A stretch of 64,000 bases of DNA, taken from positions 16,062-80,061 of the forward strand of contig CAJKMG010000013.1 in assembly GCA_905200945.1 (NCBI GenBank). Reading direction: 5' to 3'. Origin of the DNA: an uncultured Akkermansia sp. (lineage in GTDB: Bacteria; Verrucomicrobiota; Verrucomicrobiia; Verrucomicrobiales; Akkermansiaceae). A program made the translations under genes and the position numbers. Each line of letters begins with the position of its first letter. Within the stretch, counting starts at the first letter, position 1. Positions 63,701-64,000 of this stretch are shown piece by piece. The notes beneath the pieces are model-generated. The model had not been told where the DNA came from. It ran no database searches and worked only from the letters and a program-made list of their open reading frames with translations.

Positions 63701-63844
63701 GCGGCGGCCGGAGCGCAGCGCGCCGTGGGCACCGGGGTACTGGGCGGCATCATTACGGCTACGCTGCTGGCAATCTTCCTGGTGCCCCTCTTCTTCCGCC
63801 TGACGGCCGGAAAGAGGAACCCGGCTTATCCGGAAAAGATATAG
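60740..63844 (+). CDS. RND efflux pump, hydrophobe/amphiphile family (AcrB/MexB-like)
   Basis: 1034 residues, standard length. It begins MPDFFIRRPIFAWVVALLIS. TM4 carries the proton-relay pair Asp406-Asp407 in LVDDAIVVVENVER. Large periplasmic loops lie between TM1/2 and TM7/8, and the last bundle has AILIVEVAREFYREG and GAAAGAQRAVGTGV. It exports drugs, bile salts or detergents by proton exchange. No outer-membrane factor gene is seen before the window ends. The MerR-type regulator upstream suggests drug-induced expression. Confidence 0.96.
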   Translation: MPDFFIRRPIFAWVVALLISLIGLLAIPSLPIAQYPDIAPPVITLRTTYPGASAQDTEEAVTAVIEKEINGAPGLMYMSATSSSDGAVEIAATFKQGTDPDIAAVEVQNRLKIVESRLPESVRREGVFVEKSSNNIQAMVSLSSTGNLNDTELGEWASARIIPELKRVKGVGRVELFGAEASMRIWPDPEKLEALGLTPTDIVNAVAAQSERIIIGDIGGAAVPESAPINAGVVAEEAFRTPEEFASIALRTLSDGSSVKLGDVARVELGANSYAFFSRCNGRTATGMAIKMAPGSNAVETMGLLKAKMDELSRDFPPGVSYQIPYETTHFVEISIQKVISTLLEAVLLVFLVMFLFLQNFRATLIPTLVVPVALLGTFAVMWLSGFSINMLTMFGMVLSIGILVDDAIVVVENVERIMMEEGLDARRATVKAMKQIGGAIVGITAVLVAVFVPMAFFSGAVGNIYRQFAVTLIVSISFSAFLALSLTPALCAAMLKPSSVEHQEKRGFFGWFNRTIHRSTDRYGRAVSGMIRRPVRSLFLYALIIAGAGYLYLTLPTSFLPEEDQGNFMAMVSLPAGTLQKETSMRLREVEDYLMRHEPVEYVYSVGGFSFMGSGTNMAMLFVSLKNWDERPGEDSSVQAIIDRVHARFAGDRQMMVMALNMPALPELGNSSGFDFRLQDKGGLGHARMAEARDELLARANADPNLAGVYFSGQADTPRLHVSIDREKAFSMGVPMAEISNSLAVMFGSSYVGDFMHDGQVRRIMVQADGKSRLDGNDIEDLHVRNDQGKLLPLSSFVRLGWTAGPPQLTRYNNYPSFTINGSSAPGKSSGDAMNALERITASLPQGVGFEWTGQSYEEKLAGSQATLLFGLSILIVFLVLAALYESWSIPLAVILVVPLGLLGALLAVFLRDMPNDIYFKVGLITTIGLSAKNAILIVEVAREFYREGMDAAEAAAAAAKLRLRPILMTSLAFGAGVVPLAFAHGAAAGAQRAVGTGVLGGIITATLLAIFLVPLFFRLTAGKRNPAYPEKI

Positions 63845-63938
63845 GGCCGGATGCCCGCCGCGGGAAACTTTTCGTGAACGCCGCCGGAATGGGAGTCCGG
63901 AGCACGCTTATTTTCCCCATGGCAAAAGCCGTGAAAGG

Positions 63939-63964
63939 CTCCTGCCGCCTTGTTGGGGCAGGAG
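63939..63964. other. hairpin after the RND pump gene
   Basis: 8-bp stem (ctcctgcc/ggcaggag) with a 10-base loop, 95 bases after the stop. No T-run on either side, so it is a weak terminator candidate. Nothing else is seen in 63845-64000. Confidence 0.4.
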
Positions 63965-64000
63965 TTCCCGCCATGACGAGCAAGAGGGTCATTGACGGGC

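Noticed and set aside
60740..63844. Long minus-strand frames opposite the RND pump (for example 61760-63697)
   Set aside because: Antisense shadows of a full-length AcrB-like gene.
63759..63992. 77-codon minus-strand frame at the right edge
   Set aside because: Mostly antisense to the pump gene end, Pro/Arg-rich, with no motif.

Overview
The window is a stretch of a G+C-rich Gram-negative chromosome. The best fit is an Akkermansia-type member of Verrucomicrobiota (an inference, not a database match). Glycan-degrading enzymes suited to mucin are scattered singly rather than gathered in SusCD loci: GH29 fucosidase, GH36 alpha-galactosidase, GH20 hexosaminidase, GH16 endo-glycosidase and a GDSL esterase. 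Outer-membrane lipid A functions are present (LpxI, a phosphoethanolamine-transferase-like protein). Anaerobic life shows in NrdD/NrdG and rubrerythrin. Almost every gene stands alone or in groups of two to four.

Layout. 1-8543: GH29 fucosidase (5' end outside the window), an OB/HD-domain protein, a ComEC-like protein with a degenerate C-terminal domain, MiaB, an RlmD-type methyltransferase, a small lipoprotein and a thioredoxin-like exported protein. 8544-15917: a visibly AT-richer island with a complete type IC restriction-modification operon, hsdM - 27-codon ORF - hsdS - prrC - hsdR. This is the gene order of the E. coli prr locus, in which a tRNA-Lys anticodon nuclease is guarded by the R-M complex. 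15914-28663: a polytopic membrane protein, an HU-like protein, GH36 alpha-galactosidase, three secreted proteins (one transglutaminase-like), a YidE/AspT-type transporter, a cNMP-domain histidine kinase with a stand-alone receiver, and a DASS transporter.

28742-32260: the anaerobic ribonucleotide reductase locus. A NrdR-box pair and a cobalamin riboswitch precede nrdD. The glycyl-radical segment of the reductase is on a separate 64-residue ORF, one in-frame stop codon after nrdD, and nrdG follows. 32542-46323: phosphoethanolamine transferase, rubrerythrin, Ala/Pro-rich exported protein, M42 aminopeptidase, GH20, MFS carrier, alkaline phosphatase, MscL, ArgD, a double-ACT protein, EF-P, GDSL esterase and GH16. 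46433-54101: copper ATPase, RecN, PhnP-like MBL hydrolase, WecG-type glycosyltransferase, MmcQ/YjbR protein, a C_GCAxxG_C_C protein and two small amphipathic helical proteins. 54100-58283: LpxI and the E2, E1-beta and E1-alpha genes of a 2-oxoacid dehydrogenase. 58468-63844: a MerR-family regulator divergent from an RND efflux adaptor/pump pair, with a MerR-like dyad in the promoter spacer.

The most interesting parts are the prr-type locus (PrrC triad and anticodon-recognition motif, the 27-codon coupled ORF, the TAEL repeats of HsdS) and the doubly regulated, split anaerobic reductase. No tRNA, rRNA, CRISPR array, insertion sequence or integrase was seen.
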